Assembly (NCBI GenBank): GCA_018824205.1
Contig: JAHJGX010000018.1
Span: 1 to 49,235 of the forward strand
DNA: 49,235 bases
Direction of reading: 5' to 3'
Origin: a bacterium
GTDB taxonomy: Bacteria > Fidelibacterota > UBA2242
In this document: piece after piece, positions 26,493-35,842 of the stretch
Layout of the letters: the number at the start of each line of letters is the position of its first letter
Numbering within the stretch: position 1 is the stretch's first letter
Made by a program: the position numbers and the translations under genes
The notes under the pieces: model-generated
What the model was told of the DNA's origin: nothing
The model's database searches: none
The model's input: the letters and a program-made list of their open reading frames with translations, nothing else

Positions 26493-28943
26493 TCACAGAA
26501 TTAGCAATTTTAAATATGTCCGCCAGGACACCGGCTGCGGTGACTTCAGCTCCGGCCCCGGCGCGCCTTTGATCACCAGCGGATTTTCGGCGTAGCGGCT
26601 GGTGGTAAACGCAATGATATTGTCGCTGCCTTTCAGGGAATGGAACGGATGAGCAGCGTCAATTTCTTCAAGCCCGATGGCCGCAGTATTGTTTTCAAAA
26701 TTCGCAATATACCGTAATACTTTTCCCTTTGCAGTGGCATTATTAATCAGCGCATCGAAATGCGGATCTGATTTTTCAAGTTCATGGCAAAAAGCGTCCA
26801 CGGATTCGGCTTTTTGACAATTTTCCGGCAAGATCGGATCAATGTGAATATCGGCCAGCTCCATCGGAATTCCAATTTCCCGTGCAAGAATCAGCAGTTT
26901 CCGGGCAAAATCCTGACCGCTGAGATCATCTCTTGAGTCGGGCTCGGTATAGCCTTTTTCCTGCGCTTCCTTCACAACCGAACTGAATTTCTTGCCGGGC
27001 TGGAAATTATTGAAAATATAACTGATTGTACCGGAAAGGATGGCTTCAATCTTGATGATCCGGTCGCCGGAATTGATCAGGTCCCGCAGGGTGCTGATAA
27101 TCGGCAGGGCAGCCCCGGCATTGGTTTCATACAGAAAATATACATTTTTTTCCTTTGCCAATTGCCTGAATTTTTGATACTGCGAATAGGGACCGGTATT
27201 GCCCAGTTTATTCGCCGCAACGATGGATGTACGGGCCGTCAGGAATTGCTCATAAAACATTACCAGCTCGGTGCTGGCGGTGCAATCCACAAGGACATTA
27301 TTGTTCAGATTAAGATGGCGGATTTCTGCCAGTAGTTGATTCAAATCGGTCTTTTTGAGTGAATCATCAAGCGCTGTTTTCCATGAATCGAGGTTTATCC
27401 CGGCTTCATCAATCAGCATTTTCCGGCTGTTGGCAATTCCGACGACCTTTAAATCGAGTGCGTGTTCGCTAAGGAGTGTCTGATAATTATCTCTAATTTG
27501 TTTGAGAAGTGTCGAACCAATCAATCCGACTCCCATTATGAAAAGATTAATTTGTGACTGTTTAGCGAAGAATGCGTCATGGATGGCGTTCAGCGCCATG
27601 AGTTCGTCTTTTTTATCAATAACGATGGAGATATTCAGTTCCGAAGAACCCTGGGCAATGGCTGCCACGTTGATGGCTTTTTCGCTAAGCGTATTGAAAA
27701 GACGACCGGCCAGACCGGTGGTTTTGCGCATCCGTTCACCAACGACCGCCAGGATTGTCAGGTCGTTTTCAACAATCACCGGGTCTAGCATGTGGGCGGC
27801 GATTTCCAGGGCGAATTCCCGTTCAATGGCTGATTTTGACTTCTTGACAGAATCCGGTGTAATGGCAACACAGATCGGGTGTTCCGACGACGCCTGGGAA
27901 ATCAGAATCACGTTGACTTCCGCTTTTGCCAGCGAACCAAACAGCCGGGATGAGACGCCGGTGACGCCGACCATGCCGCTGCCCTGAATCGTCAACAGCG
28001 AAATATTACTGATGGAGGTGATGCCTTTGACAAAGCCGCCATTGCCGACGGGATTTGATTTAATCACCGTGCCCGGAAATTCCGGGTTAAACGTATTCAT
28101 AATTCGGACCGGAATATGTTTATCCATGGCCGGCTGAATTGTCGGTGGATGCAGGACCTTCGCGCCGAAGTGACTCATTTCCATGGCCTCTTCGTAGCTG
28201 AGTTCCCGAAGCGAAAATGCCTCCCTGACTTTGTGGGGATCGGCGGACATGACGCCATTGACGTCGGTCCAGATCTGGACCTCTTCGGCATCGACAGCCG
28301 CGGCGATAACAGACGCTGTGAAATCCGAACCGCCCCGTCCCAGAGTGGTGGTTATGCCCTCTTCAGTGGCGGCAATAAAACCGGTGACAATCTGAATTTC
28401 GGAACTGGAGCGATAGTAATTCCGGATTTTTTCGACTGTTATATCCATTTGAATCCGGGCTGCCCCGAAATTATCATCGGTGACAATCAATTGACGGGCA
28501 TCGACGTAGTTCACGGGCAATCCCAGCGATTGACCATACCGGGCTATGATGGTATTGGACAGACGTTCTCCGAAACTCATCACCAGGTCGAGCGAACGAT
28601 TGGATAATTCTTTCAGCAAAAAAATGCCGTGAACAATATCCCGTAATTCGGTGAATAAGAGATCGATGGTATCAACTAATTCCGGCTTTATTTCATCGGG
28701 GAAAAGCGGTCCGATGAATTGTAAATGCCGGTCACGCAGCGAATCGATTCGAGCTTCATAGCTGCGGTCTCGGCTGGCGGCCAGACGGCTGATATGAATG
28801 AGTTCATCAGTGGCGCCGGACAACGCTGAGAATACCGCCGTCAGCGCGTTATCATTTTGATAGAAATCAGTGATAACCCGAAAGATAGTATTGAGATTTT
28901 CCGGTTTTCCGACGGAAGTACCGCCGAATTTAAGTACTTTCAC
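26493..28943 (-). CDS. thrA: Bifunctional aspartate kinase / homoserine dehydrogenase, 3'-end frameshift
   Basis: Catalyses the first and third steps from aspartate to homoserine. The kinase domain starts at a GTG (MKVLKFGGTSVGKPENL) and has GRGGSDFTASVIAAAVDAEEVQIWTDVNG; two ACT-like regulatory segments follow. The dehydrogenase begins near residue 462 (IMGVGLIGSTLL) and includes LLYETNAGAALPIISTLRD-type catalytic motifs. The last residues are abnormal: after NPLVIKG the frame reads APGPELKSPQPVSW. The alternative frame encodes the family's GAGAEVTAAGVLADIFKIANSVI. A two-base GC excess in GGCGCGCC (26560-26567) explains this. In the corrected frame the stop overlaps the asd start (TGATG). 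It is either a sequence error or a real mutation. First gene of the thr operon. Confidence 0.93.
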   Translation of the reverse strand: MKVLKFGGTSVGKPENLNTIFRVITDFYQNDNALTAVFSALSGATDELIHISRLAASRDRSYEARIDSLRDRHLQFIGPLFPDEIKPELVDTIDLLFTELRDIVHGIFLLKELSNRSLDLVMSFGERLSNTIIARYGQSLGLPVNYVDARQLIVTDDNFGAARIQMDITVEKIRNYYRSSSEIQIVTGFIAATEEGITTTLGRGGSDFTASVIAAAVDAEEVQIWTDVNGVMSADPHKVREAFSLRELSYEEAMEMSHFGAKVLHPPTIQPAMDKHIPVRIMNTFNPEFPGTVIKSNPVGNGGFVKGITSISNISLLTIQGSGMVGVTGVSSRLFGSLAKAEVNVILISQASSEHPICVAITPDSVKKSKSAIEREFALEIAAHMLDPVIVENDLTILAVVGERMRKTTGLAGRLFNTLSEKAINVAAIAQGSSELNISIVIDKKDELMALNAIHDAFFAKQSQINLFIMGVGLIGSTLLKQIRDNYQTLLSEHALDLKVVGIANSRKMLIDEAGINLDSWKTALDDSLKKTDLNQLLAEIRHLNLNNNVLVDCTASTELVMFYEQFLTARTSIVAANKLGNTGPYSQYQKFRQLAKEKNVYFLYETNAGAALPIISTLRDLINSGDRIIKIEAILSGTISYIFNNFQPGKKFSSVVKEAQEKGYTEPDSRDDLSGQDFARKLLILAREIGIPMELADIHIDPILPENCQKAESVDAFCHELEKSDPHFDALINNATAKGKVLRYIANFENNTAAIGLEEIDAAHPFHSLKGSDNIIAFTTSRYAENPLVIKGAPGPELKSPQPVSWRTYLKLLIL

Positions 28944-28987
28944 GCGAGGCCTTTCTGCCTGTTATTTGACTTAATTGCACAAATTAC

Positions 28988-29008
28988 TCCCCGCAGTAAT
29001 ACCGGGGA
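28988..29008 (-). promoter_or_regulatory. Small GC hairpin in the thr operon leader
   Basis: About 45 bases before the thrA GTG, TCCCCG-GTATTACTG-CGGGGA (minus strand) can form a 6-bp stem. It is not followed by a T run. No threonine-rich leader peptide was seen, so attenuation is not demonstrated. Confidence 0.3.
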
Positions 29009-29187
29009 AAGGCGAGAATAAAGATTTTTAGTCATCCGCTTTTTATGGGCGGACAGGGTGACAATCTAAAGGAAGCAATGAAGTCTATTTGAAAAATCCT
29101 ATCGAATCTACAAACCCACTGACAAATTGAAATACTAATATAGCTGTTTCCTCGTAAAATGGAAGAAAAATATTCAAAGAATGGGGT

Positions 29188-29359
29188 GGTGGAGTACCGG
29201 AGTATTGGAGTAATGGTCTTCGCGAGCGATCCCGGCGCTTCGGGAGAGTGACGCGATCTGTCGGGATCGGAGCCGGAGCACTGGCCATCAGGGATTCCTT
29301 CACCCCGATCCACCGGGGCTCGGAATGACACAGCTGCCGGGGCAATTCATAAATTGCCC
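29188..29359. repeat. Cluster of dispersed repeats in the thrA-hydrolase intergenic region
   Basis: The 583-base gap between divergent genes carries three different repeat types and no credible gene. First, GGAGTACCGGAGTATTGGAGTAATGG is a 9-base GGAGTAnnG unit repeated three times (29191-29216). Second, an imperfect palindromic GGGATTCCTTCACCCCG...CGGGGCTCGGAATGACA block lies around 29290-29330. Third, GGGCAATT-CATA-AATTGCCC is a perfect 8-bp hairpin (29340-29359). All three resemble widely dispersed bacterial intergenic repeats. Confidence 0.7.
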
Positions 29360-29526
29360 TCTGATTTATGCACGGCCTCGCTCCCGAGTAAAAAAGTTAT
29401 CCGATCCTGGTTCGCATCGTTTACAATGCCCGTAGAATCCTCTGGGATTAATCATTAATTATCACCATATTATGGCACTTTATTGATACCACTCTAATAA
29501 CAATTAAATAAGACAGGAAATGAAAT

Positions 29527-30654
29527 ATGCATATCAGGAATTATACATTCGTGCTGGTTTACGGGTTGATATCCGGCCTGTTTCTCAGCTGCGAAAAGGA
29601 TACTACTTCAACTGACACAGAGAATGAACAACTCATTAACCGTCTGGAAGCGGCAGCAGATTCCATCGTCGCCCATACTCACGTACCGGGCATTGTCGCA
29701 CTGGTCAATGATAATGAACACGGCATCAAGTGGGTTTATGCGACGGGCTTATCGGATATCGAGAACAATATTCCCGCCAACGTCAACCATACTTTTCGGA
29801 TTGGCAGCAATACAAAAACCATGGTCGGGACAGTGCTTCTGCAATTGGTAGACGATGGGGAAATCAGCCTGGACGACAAACTTTCCGTCTACTTTCCCGG
29901 TTATCTCAAAGCCGACAGCGTCAGTATCCGTATGCTGGCTAATATGAGCAGCGGCATCGGCAATTACACGGAGAACGACGAATGGGTATCCATGATTCTG
30001 GCCGATCCGCAACGGGTCTGGCAACCGGAAGAACTGGTTGACTACGGTTTTTCTCTCGGCTACTATTTTGAACCCGGCACAGGCTTTCACTATTCCAATA
30101 CTAACACGATTCTGCTCGGCATGATTATTGAGGAACTTACGGGTAACAGCCTCCAGGAGGAAATCGAAGATCGCATTTTTGAACCGTTAGACCTGAATCA
30201 GACCGGTTTCCTGACGACGGGAGTTTCCCTGCCCGGAACGCACGGAAAAGGGTACTACTTCGGACAATACGAACCCGGCGAGGAGTCAACAGAGTTCATA
30301 GATGTCTCCTGGGCCTGGGCGGCGGGCTCCACCTATTCAACGGTATCAGATCTGCAAAAATATGTGGAACGGCTGGTAGAGGGTGGATTTTTATCCGACG
30401 AACTCCAGGAGGAGCGCCTGACTGATCTTCCGGTTGTATCTACCACTCCGGAGAGAGCCTACGGTCTTTGCCTCCTTCGTTACCAGTCATTTTACGGCCA
30501 TAACGGTGGCATTTTCGGCTATACCTCTTCCATGGTTCACAGCCGGGAACACCATTGCTCGGTCATTATCTGGTACAATTGCCATCTTCAAGACGACGGT
30601 ATTCATCCCGATCAATTGCTCTATGAATATATCGATATACTCTTCGGTGAATGA
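29527..30654 (+). CDS. Serine-hydrolase lipoprotein, beta-lactamase/D-alanyl-D-alanine carboxypeptidase fold (copy 1)
   Basis: A secreted penicillin-binding-protein-like hydrolase (Beta-lactamase family, class C/PBP4* type). The signal peptide ends in a lipobox (GLFLSC, Cys22), so it should be lipid-anchored. Catalytic motifs are SNTK (S94, K97; RIGSNTKTMVG), YSN (Y189-N191; FHYSNTN) and HNGG (325-328) in place of the KTG of true beta-lactamases. Other conserved blocks are LLQLVDDGEISLDDKLSVYFPGY and LANMSSGIGNY. The HNG variant is common in esterases and D-amino-acid peptidases of the family, so antibiotic hydrolysis should not be assumed. AGGAAATGAAAT precedes the ATG. A paralogue follows. 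Confidence 0.88.
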   Translation: MHIRNYTFVLVYGLISGLFLSCEKDTTSTDTENEQLINRLEAAADSIVAHTHVPGIVALVNDNEHGIKWVYATGLSDIENNIPANVNHTFRIGSNTKTMVGTVLLQLVDDGEISLDDKLSVYFPGYLKADSVSIRMLANMSSGIGNYTENDEWVSMILADPQRVWQPEELVDYGFSLGYYFEPGTGFHYSNTNTILLGMIIEELTGNSLQEEIEDRIFEPLDLNQTGFLTTGVSLPGTHGKGYYFGQYEPGEESTEFIDVSWAWAAGSTYSTVSDLQKYVERLVEGGFLSDELQEERLTDLPVVSTTPERAYGLCLLRYQSFYGHNGGIFGYTSSMVHSREHHCSVIIWYNCHLQDDGIHPDQLLYEYIDILFGE

Positions 30655-30837
30655 TAATAAAAAAGGTCACCATTCCCCCACAGAATACCAAATCTTCGGG
30701 ATATTGGAAAAATCCTGGGTTTATTGACAGCTCTTTCCATGGATTTATCCGCTTAGCTGAGCTATTCAGTAAAATAAAACAGAATTAAAACACAATATAG
30801 CTGCGAAACAACAACGATAAATAGGATAAAACGAAGT

Positions 30838-31980
30838 ATGAATATTCAAAAATCGATGATATTAATGGTTCCTATCGTACTTTCAAGTATATTTCTTACC
30901 TGTGACAGCGATGAAAATGGTCCGAGTGCTCCCCAACTGTCCGAAAATATAGCCGCGCAGATTGATTGGATTGTCGATAGTGTAATGACTGCCGATAATT
31001 TGCCCGGTGTCTGTATCGATATCCGGATTCCCGATCAGGGCAATTATATCAAGGCTTATGGTTTGGCGAATCTGACCGGGGAAATCCCGCGCACTGTGAA
31101 CGATCCCTTCCGTGCTGCCAGTATTACCAAGTCTATGGTGGCTACAGTGATTTTGACCCTGGTGGATGATGGGTTGCTCAACGCCAGCGATCCGGTTTCC
31201 GACTATCTGCCCGATTTCCCGAATGGCGAAACCATTACGGTTCGTAATCTATTACGTATGCGCAGCGGGATTGTCGATTATGCTGATGAAGAAATGCTGG
31301 CTGAATGGTATGCGGAACCGACCAAAGAATATGTCGTCGATTCCCTGATTGCACTCTCCGCTGCTCAGCACAGCAATTTTTCTCTTGCCGGTAACCAAAC
31401 GGTCTATTGTAATGTAAATTACAGTATCCTGGGCTGCATCGCCGAGCAAGTTACCGGAAAACCGATTCGCGATCTGCTACAGGAACGGATTTTCAATGTT
31501 CTTGGAATGAATGACAGCTTTTACCCGGAATATACAGATATCTCGCTCGATGGTACTAACCACGGCTATTGCCGGGATAGCTCGACCGGGGATTTTGTCG
31601 ACAAAACCGAACTGAATACCAGTTGCGGCAATAGCGCCGGGGCGGTGATCTCTACTCTGGCAGATTTACAGGTTTTTGCCTGTGCTCTCTATAGTGGTAT
31701 GCTCCTGTCCGAAGCGACCCAACAGAGCCGGTTGGAGGCTATTCCTTTCGCCGGTTCGCCTGAATTTATTGGGTATGGAGAAGGTATTATGAAATTGTCC
31801 CATTTCTGGGGCCACAACGGTACAATTTTCGGTTTCAGTTCGGAGATGTTTTATCTGCCGGAAGAGGATGCTACGATCATCATCAGCGTCAATCGCCTGG
31901 ATCTGGATGATCATAGTCAATCCACTTATCTATTTTTGCTTCTCAGTCGCGAGCTTTTCCCTGATTATGTAGATTGGTAA
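30838..31980 (+). CDS. Serine-hydrolase lipoprotein, beta-lactamase/D-alanyl-D-alanine carboxypeptidase fold (copy 2)
   Basis: A 380-residue paralogue of the preceding gene in the same orientation after a 183-base gap. It has its own lipobox (SIFLTC, Cys22). Motifs are SITK (S95, K98; AASITKSMVA), YCN (Y190-N192; TVYCNVNYS) and HNG (GHNGTIFGFS). Conserved VDDGLLNASDPVSDYLPDFP and LLRMRSGIVDY match copy 1 position for position, but the rest has diverged. It carries several extra cysteines (for example NTSCGNSAG) that could form periplasmic disulfides. The pair probably arose by tandem duplication; substrates are unknown. Confidence 0.87.
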   Translation: MNIQKSMILMVPIVLSSIFLTCDSDENGPSAPQLSENIAAQIDWIVDSVMTADNLPGVCIDIRIPDQGNYIKAYGLANLTGEIPRTVNDPFRAASITKSMVATVILTLVDDGLLNASDPVSDYLPDFPNGETITVRNLLRMRSGIVDYADEEMLAEWYAEPTKEYVVDSLIALSAAQHSNFSLAGNQTVYCNVNYSILGCIAEQVTGKPIRDLLQERIFNVLGMNDSFYPEYTDISLDGTNHGYCRDSSTGDFVDKTELNTSCGNSAGAVISTLADLQVFACALYSGMLLSEATQQSRLEAIPFAGSPEFIGYGEGIMKLSHFWGHNGTIFGFSSEMFYLPEEDATIIISVNRLDLDDHSQSTYLFLLLSRELFPDYVDW

Positions 31981-32215
31981 TAGCTATCGGGATCAATACG
32001 ATTCGGTAATACTTCTAAAAAGCCAAAAAGTTGTAAATAAAAACCTCCCGGAGGATATTCTTTTACAAATGACAACATTATCAACACTGAATTCCTGGGT
32101 AGATAGTAAAATGCTAGGGGCGAATGGTTCGGGCTTATTGCGGATGGCATACAGCATGTAGGCAGGAAGCCTGTGGTAGGTTTATTAGAAAAAAAGGGGT
32201 ACGGGATTCTGCAAA

Positions 32216-32420
32216 GGGGCAGTAGAGGCATCCCGACCGAACGGGACAGTGCCCCTAGGATGTAAATAAAATCTCTGTGTCTCCCCGCCTAAATGACACC
32301 AATCGGGCAGGAGCTGCGGTGCTCAGCCCCACAGCCAGAGGTAAAAATCTTTGCGTTCTTTGCGAGAGAATAATTGAATCCTCTGTATCTCCGTGCCTCT
32401 GTGGCAAAGATTCCAACGCG
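32216..32420. repeat. Repeat-rich intergenic segment before uvrB
   Basis: The 512-base gap between copy 2 and uvrB holds a nested hairpin, GGGGCA...CCCG-ACCGAA-CGGG...TGCCCC (32216-32255). After it come low-complexity phrases such as CTTTGCGTTCTTTGCG and CTCTGTATCTCCGTGCCTCTGTGG. Phrases of this kind form a known class of loosely repeated intergenic sequence in many environmental bacteria. A 60-codon ORF here is a chance reading of the repeat. Confidence 0.6.
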
Positions 32421-32492
32421 TTTCACAGCAAAGACTGCCGGGATGCTAATCCCTATTGATTCTAATCCTTTATCGACGTAAATTCTGCCGAA

Positions 32493-34505
32493 ATGGCAGA
32501 GTTTAAACTTCATACGAATTTCGAACCGACCGGAGATCAACCTCAAGCGATCCGTGAATTGACCGAAGGCGTCCGTCGGGGAGATAAAGCCCAGACCTTG
32601 CTGGGAATTACGGGCAGCGGTAAAACCTTTACCATGGCCCATGTCATACAAAATGTCCAGAAACCGACGCTGATCATTTCCCATAACAAGACCCTTGCGG
32701 CACAGCTCTACGGCGAGTTTAAGTCCTTTTTTCCCCAAAATGCCGTGGAGTTTTTCATCAGTTTTTACGATTATTACCAGCCGGAAGCCTATCTGCCGGT
32801 GACGGATACCTTTATCGAGAAAGATTCATCGATCAATGACGAGATCGACAAACTGCGCCTGAAAGCCACGAGTTCCCTGATCAGCCGCAAGGATGTCATT
32901 GTGGTGGCCAGTGTCTCCTGTATTTACGGGATCGGTTCGCCCGATGAGTACAGCAAGTATATCGTCCTGATCAAAAAAGGCGACCGGGTCGGAATCCGCA
33001 GCCTGTTTTCAAGGCTGGTGGATATATTTTATTCCCGGAATAATCTGAGCCTGGAACGGGGTACGTTTCGGGCACGGGGCGACATCATTGAGATCCAACC
33101 GGCCTATGAGGATTTTGCCTATCGCATTGAATTTTTCGGCGACCAGGTAGAAAAGATATACTCCTTCAATACCCTGACCGGCGAAATCATTGAAGAAATG
33201 CCGGCGGTGGTCATTTACCCGGCAAAGCATTTTATTTCATCGGAAGAAACCATAAAACGGGCGTTGGTGACCATCGAATCCGAACTGGTAGAACGACTAT
33301 CCGATATGCGGGAAGCGGGAAAACTGCTTGAGGCCCAGCGCCTGGAGCAGCGCACGAAGTTCGACATGGAAATGATCGATGAAGTGGGCTACTGTTCGGG
33401 GATCGAAAACTATTCCCGGCATTTTTCCGGCCGCAAACCGGGTGAGCAGCCCTATACGCTGCTGGATTTTTTTAAAGATGACTGGCTGTTAATGATCGAC
33501 GAATCCCATGCGACGATTCCGCAACTGCGGGCGATGTATAACGGGGACCGTTCCCGGAAAGAGACGCTGGTGGAGTATGGCTTTCGATTACCTTCCGCAC
33601 TGGATAACCGGCCGTTGAAATTTAATGAATTTGAAAAAATGGTGAAGCAGATTGTGTTTGTATCGGCGACGCCGGCGGATTATGAAATTGAACAATGTCA
33701 TGGAGTTGTTGTCGATCAGATCATTAGGCCGACAGGCCTGCTGGACCCGGAAATAGTGGTAAAACCGACGAAGCATCAGATTGATGATTTAATCGAAGAG
33801 ATTGCAGCCGTTACAAGGCGGAAAGAGCGGGTTCTGGTGACGACATTGACCAAACGGATGTCCGAGGATTTATCGGAATATTTGCGCGGATTGGGTTTGA
33901 AAGTACGCTATCTGCATTCCGAGATCAGAGCCCTTGAGCGGGTTGAGATACTCCGCGATCTGCGGCTGGGCGAATTTGATGTGCTTGTGGGGATCAATCT
34001 GCTCAGAGAAGGTCTGGATCTTCCGGAAGTGTCATTGGTGGCAATCCTGGATGCCGACAAAGAGGGTTTTTTGCGGTCTGAACGGTCACTGATGCAGGTC
34101 TCCGGCCGGGCAGCGCGGAATATCAACGGCAATGTCATTTTTTACGGCGATAATATCACAAAATCAATGGCAAAGGTGATTGAGGAGGTCAACCGGCGTC
34201 GTAAAATACAGTTCGACTACAATCAGATGCACGGCATTACACCGAAAACCATCTATAAATCAGTTGAGGATGTCATGTCCGCGACTACCGTCGCCGATAT
34301 CAGGCCAGGCGGATTTTCCGGCGAAAAAGTATCCGCTTCCGATCAATTTCGGAACAAAATGGACCAATCGGAATTATTAGAGCTGCTGAACCGGGAGATG
34401 CTTAAAGCAGCCGAGGCCCTGGAGTTCGAAAAAGCGGCTGAATTGCGGGATGAAATTACCAGGCTGACTGGAAGCAAGAAGTCAATTTTAAATAAGATGG
34501 TCTAG
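32493..34505 (+). CDS. uvrB: Excinuclease ABC subunit B
   Basis: Damage-verification helicase-like subunit of nucleotide excision repair. Walker A is GITGSGKT (residues 38-45). The UvrB-specific beta-hairpin region is [15 protein letters not shown]. Further motifs are [52 protein letters not shown] and SGRAARN. The C-terminal UVR domain ([24 protein letters not shown]), which contacts UvrC, is present. At 670 residues it is full length. No Shine-Dalgarno is evident before the ATG. Confidence 0.97.
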   Translation: MAEFKLHTNFEPTGDQPQAIRELTEGVRRGDKAQTLLGITGSGKTFTMAHVIQNVQKPTLIISHNKTLAAQLYGEFKSFFPQNAVEFFISFYDYYQPEAYLPVTDTFIEKDSSINDEIDKLRLKATSSLISRKDVIVVASVSCIYGIGSPDEYSKYIVLIKKGDRVGIRSLFSRLVDIFYSRNNLSLERGTFRARGDIIEIQPAYEDFAYRIEFFGDQVEKIYSFNTLTGEIIEEMPAVVIYPAKHFISSEETIKRALVTIESELVERLSDMREAGKLLEAQRLEQRTKFDMEMIDEVGYCSGIENYSRHFSGRKPGEQPYTLLDFFKDDWLLMIDESHATIPQLRAMYNGDRSRKETLVEYGFRLPSALDNRPLKFNEFEKMVKQIVFVSATPADYEIEQCHGVVVDQIIRPTGLLDPEIVVKPTKHQIDDLIEEIAAVTRRKERVLVTTLTKRMSEDLSEYLRGLGLKVRYLHSEIRALERVEILRDLRLGEFDVLVGINLLREGLDLPEVSLVAILDADKEGFLRSERSLMQVSGRAARNINGNVIFYGDNITKSMAKVIEEVNRRRKIQFDYNQMHGITPKTIYKSVEDVMSATTVADIRPGGFSGEKVSASDQFRNKMDQSELLELLNREMLKAAEALEFEKAAELRDEITRLTGSKKSILNKMV

Positions 34506-34532
34506 GGTAGATATAACCGGAAAGATGTAAGA

Positions 34533-35819
34533 ATGAAGATTTTAGTAATTGGCAGTGGCGGCAGAGAGAGTACTCTCGTCTGGAAACTGTCTCAATCCGA
34601 TAGTGTCACAGGGATATATTGTGCTCCCGGAAATGCCGGCACCGCTTGTTATGGGGAAAATGTCGACATTGCTGAAGGTGAATTTGACCGGCTGATTGAA
34701 TTTGCTCAGGAGAAAAATATTGATCTGACTATTGTTGGCCCGGAGCAACCATTAGTGGATGGAATTGTGGACAGGTTCCACAGTCATCATCTGCCGATTT
34801 TCGGACCGACCCGGAGTGCTGCGGCGCTGGAAGGCAGCAAGGTATTTGCCAAGAAACTGATGTCCGAGTATGATGTTCCGACCGCAGCTTATGATATTTG
34901 TGAAAGTCAAAGTGCACTGGAAGAGATCACTTCGGAAAAACCGTTTCCCTATGTGATCAAAGTTGACGGACTGGCCGCCGGTAAAGGCGCTCTGGTCGTT
35001 CAGAATGACGATGATCTGAAGCAGGCAATTCGGGACATTTATGAAGACGACAAATTTGGAGCGGCAGCGGATACGGTGATCGTTGAGGACTTTCTGGAGG
35101 GTGAAGAGCTGTCGGTATTCGCGTTGACTGACGGGAGCAATTATGTACTGTTGTCTCCGGCCCAGGACCATAAACGGGCCTTTGACAATGACGAAGGGCC
35201 GAATACGGGAGGCATGGGCGCCTATGCTCCGGCTCCTCTGGGTACGCCAACGGTTTTACAGAAAGTGGAGGAGCGGGTCATTCAACCTGTTTTAAAGGGC
35301 ATGAAAGAGCGCGGAACTCCTTTTGTCGGTGTTCTGTATTGCGGATTAATGATTCACGACGGCGAGCCCTGGGTCATAGAGTTTAATGTACGCTTTGGTG
35401 ATCCGGAAACCCAGGTCGTTGTTTCGCTGATTAAATCCGATTTGGCCGATCTGCTACTCAGTATTGCAAAGGGACAACTGGAAATCAGTGGATTTGAACT
35501 GTCCGACCGGTACGCAACTTGCGTAATTCTGGCTTCCGAAGGCTATCCGGGAGCCTATGAAAAAGGAAAAGTTATTACTGGCATTGAGCAGCTGTTTCAG
35601 AGCGGCAAAGCCCAACTTTTTTTAGCCGGCACTAAGTTCGACGGTGAGAATTATCTGACCAATGGTGGCCGGGTGATGGGAGTGGCCGTTGTTTCAAAAA
35701 GTTTGAATGATGCGGTTTTGAGCGTATATCAATATGTTAAAGTGATCGAATATGAAGGGAAACAATACCGGGCCGATATCGGTTTCCGGGCCCTGAACAA
35801 AACGGTTAGAGTTCAATAA
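34533..35819 (+). CDS. purD: Phosphoribosylamine-glycine ligase (GAR synthetase)
   Basis: ATP-grasp ligase that joins glycine to phosphoribosylamine, the second step of purine synthesis. Family blocks visible: MKILVIGSGGRESTLVWKL at the N-terminus, VGPEQPLVDGIVDRF, YVIKVDGLAAGKGALV, VEDFLEGEELSVFALTDG, PNTGGMGAYAPAP and the metal-binding EFNVRFGDPETQ. The 428-residue length is standard. It follows uvrB by 27 bases and precedes the sigma-54 activator by about 20. Confidence 0.96.
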   Translation: MKILVIGSGGRESTLVWKLSQSDSVTGIYCAPGNAGTACYGENVDIAEGEFDRLIEFAQEKNIDLTIVGPEQPLVDGIVDRFHSHHLPIFGPTRSAAALEGSKVFAKKLMSEYDVPTAAYDICESQSALEEITSEKPFPYVIKVDGLAAGKGALVVQNDDDLKQAIRDIYEDDKFGAAADTVIVEDFLEGEELSVFALTDGSNYVLLSPAQDHKRAFDNDEGPNTGGMGAYAPAPLGTPTVLQKVEERVIQPVLKGMKERGTPFVGVLYCGLMIHDGEPWVIEFNVRFGDPETQVVVSLIKSDLADLLLSIAKGQLEISGFELSDRYATCVILASEGYPGAYEKGKVITGIEQLFQSGKAQLFLAGTKFDGENYLTNGGRVMGVAVVSKSLNDAVLSVYQYVKVIEYEGKQYRADIGFRALNKTVRVQ

Positions 35820-35842
35820 AGGAGAGGGTGAACGAGGTGACT

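Noticed and set aside
29032-29345. Two minus-strand ORFs between thrA and the hydrolase genes
   Set aside because: Both read through the repeat cluster and have no protein-like features.
29527-31980. Antibiotic-resistance beta-lactamases
   Set aside because: The KTG motif is replaced by HNG and the proteins are lipoproteins of the wider peptidase/esterase family, so resistance is not supported.
32277-32459. 60-codon ORF before uvrB
   Set aside because: The peptide is a chance translation of the intergenic repeat; no ribosome-binding site and no conserved motif.
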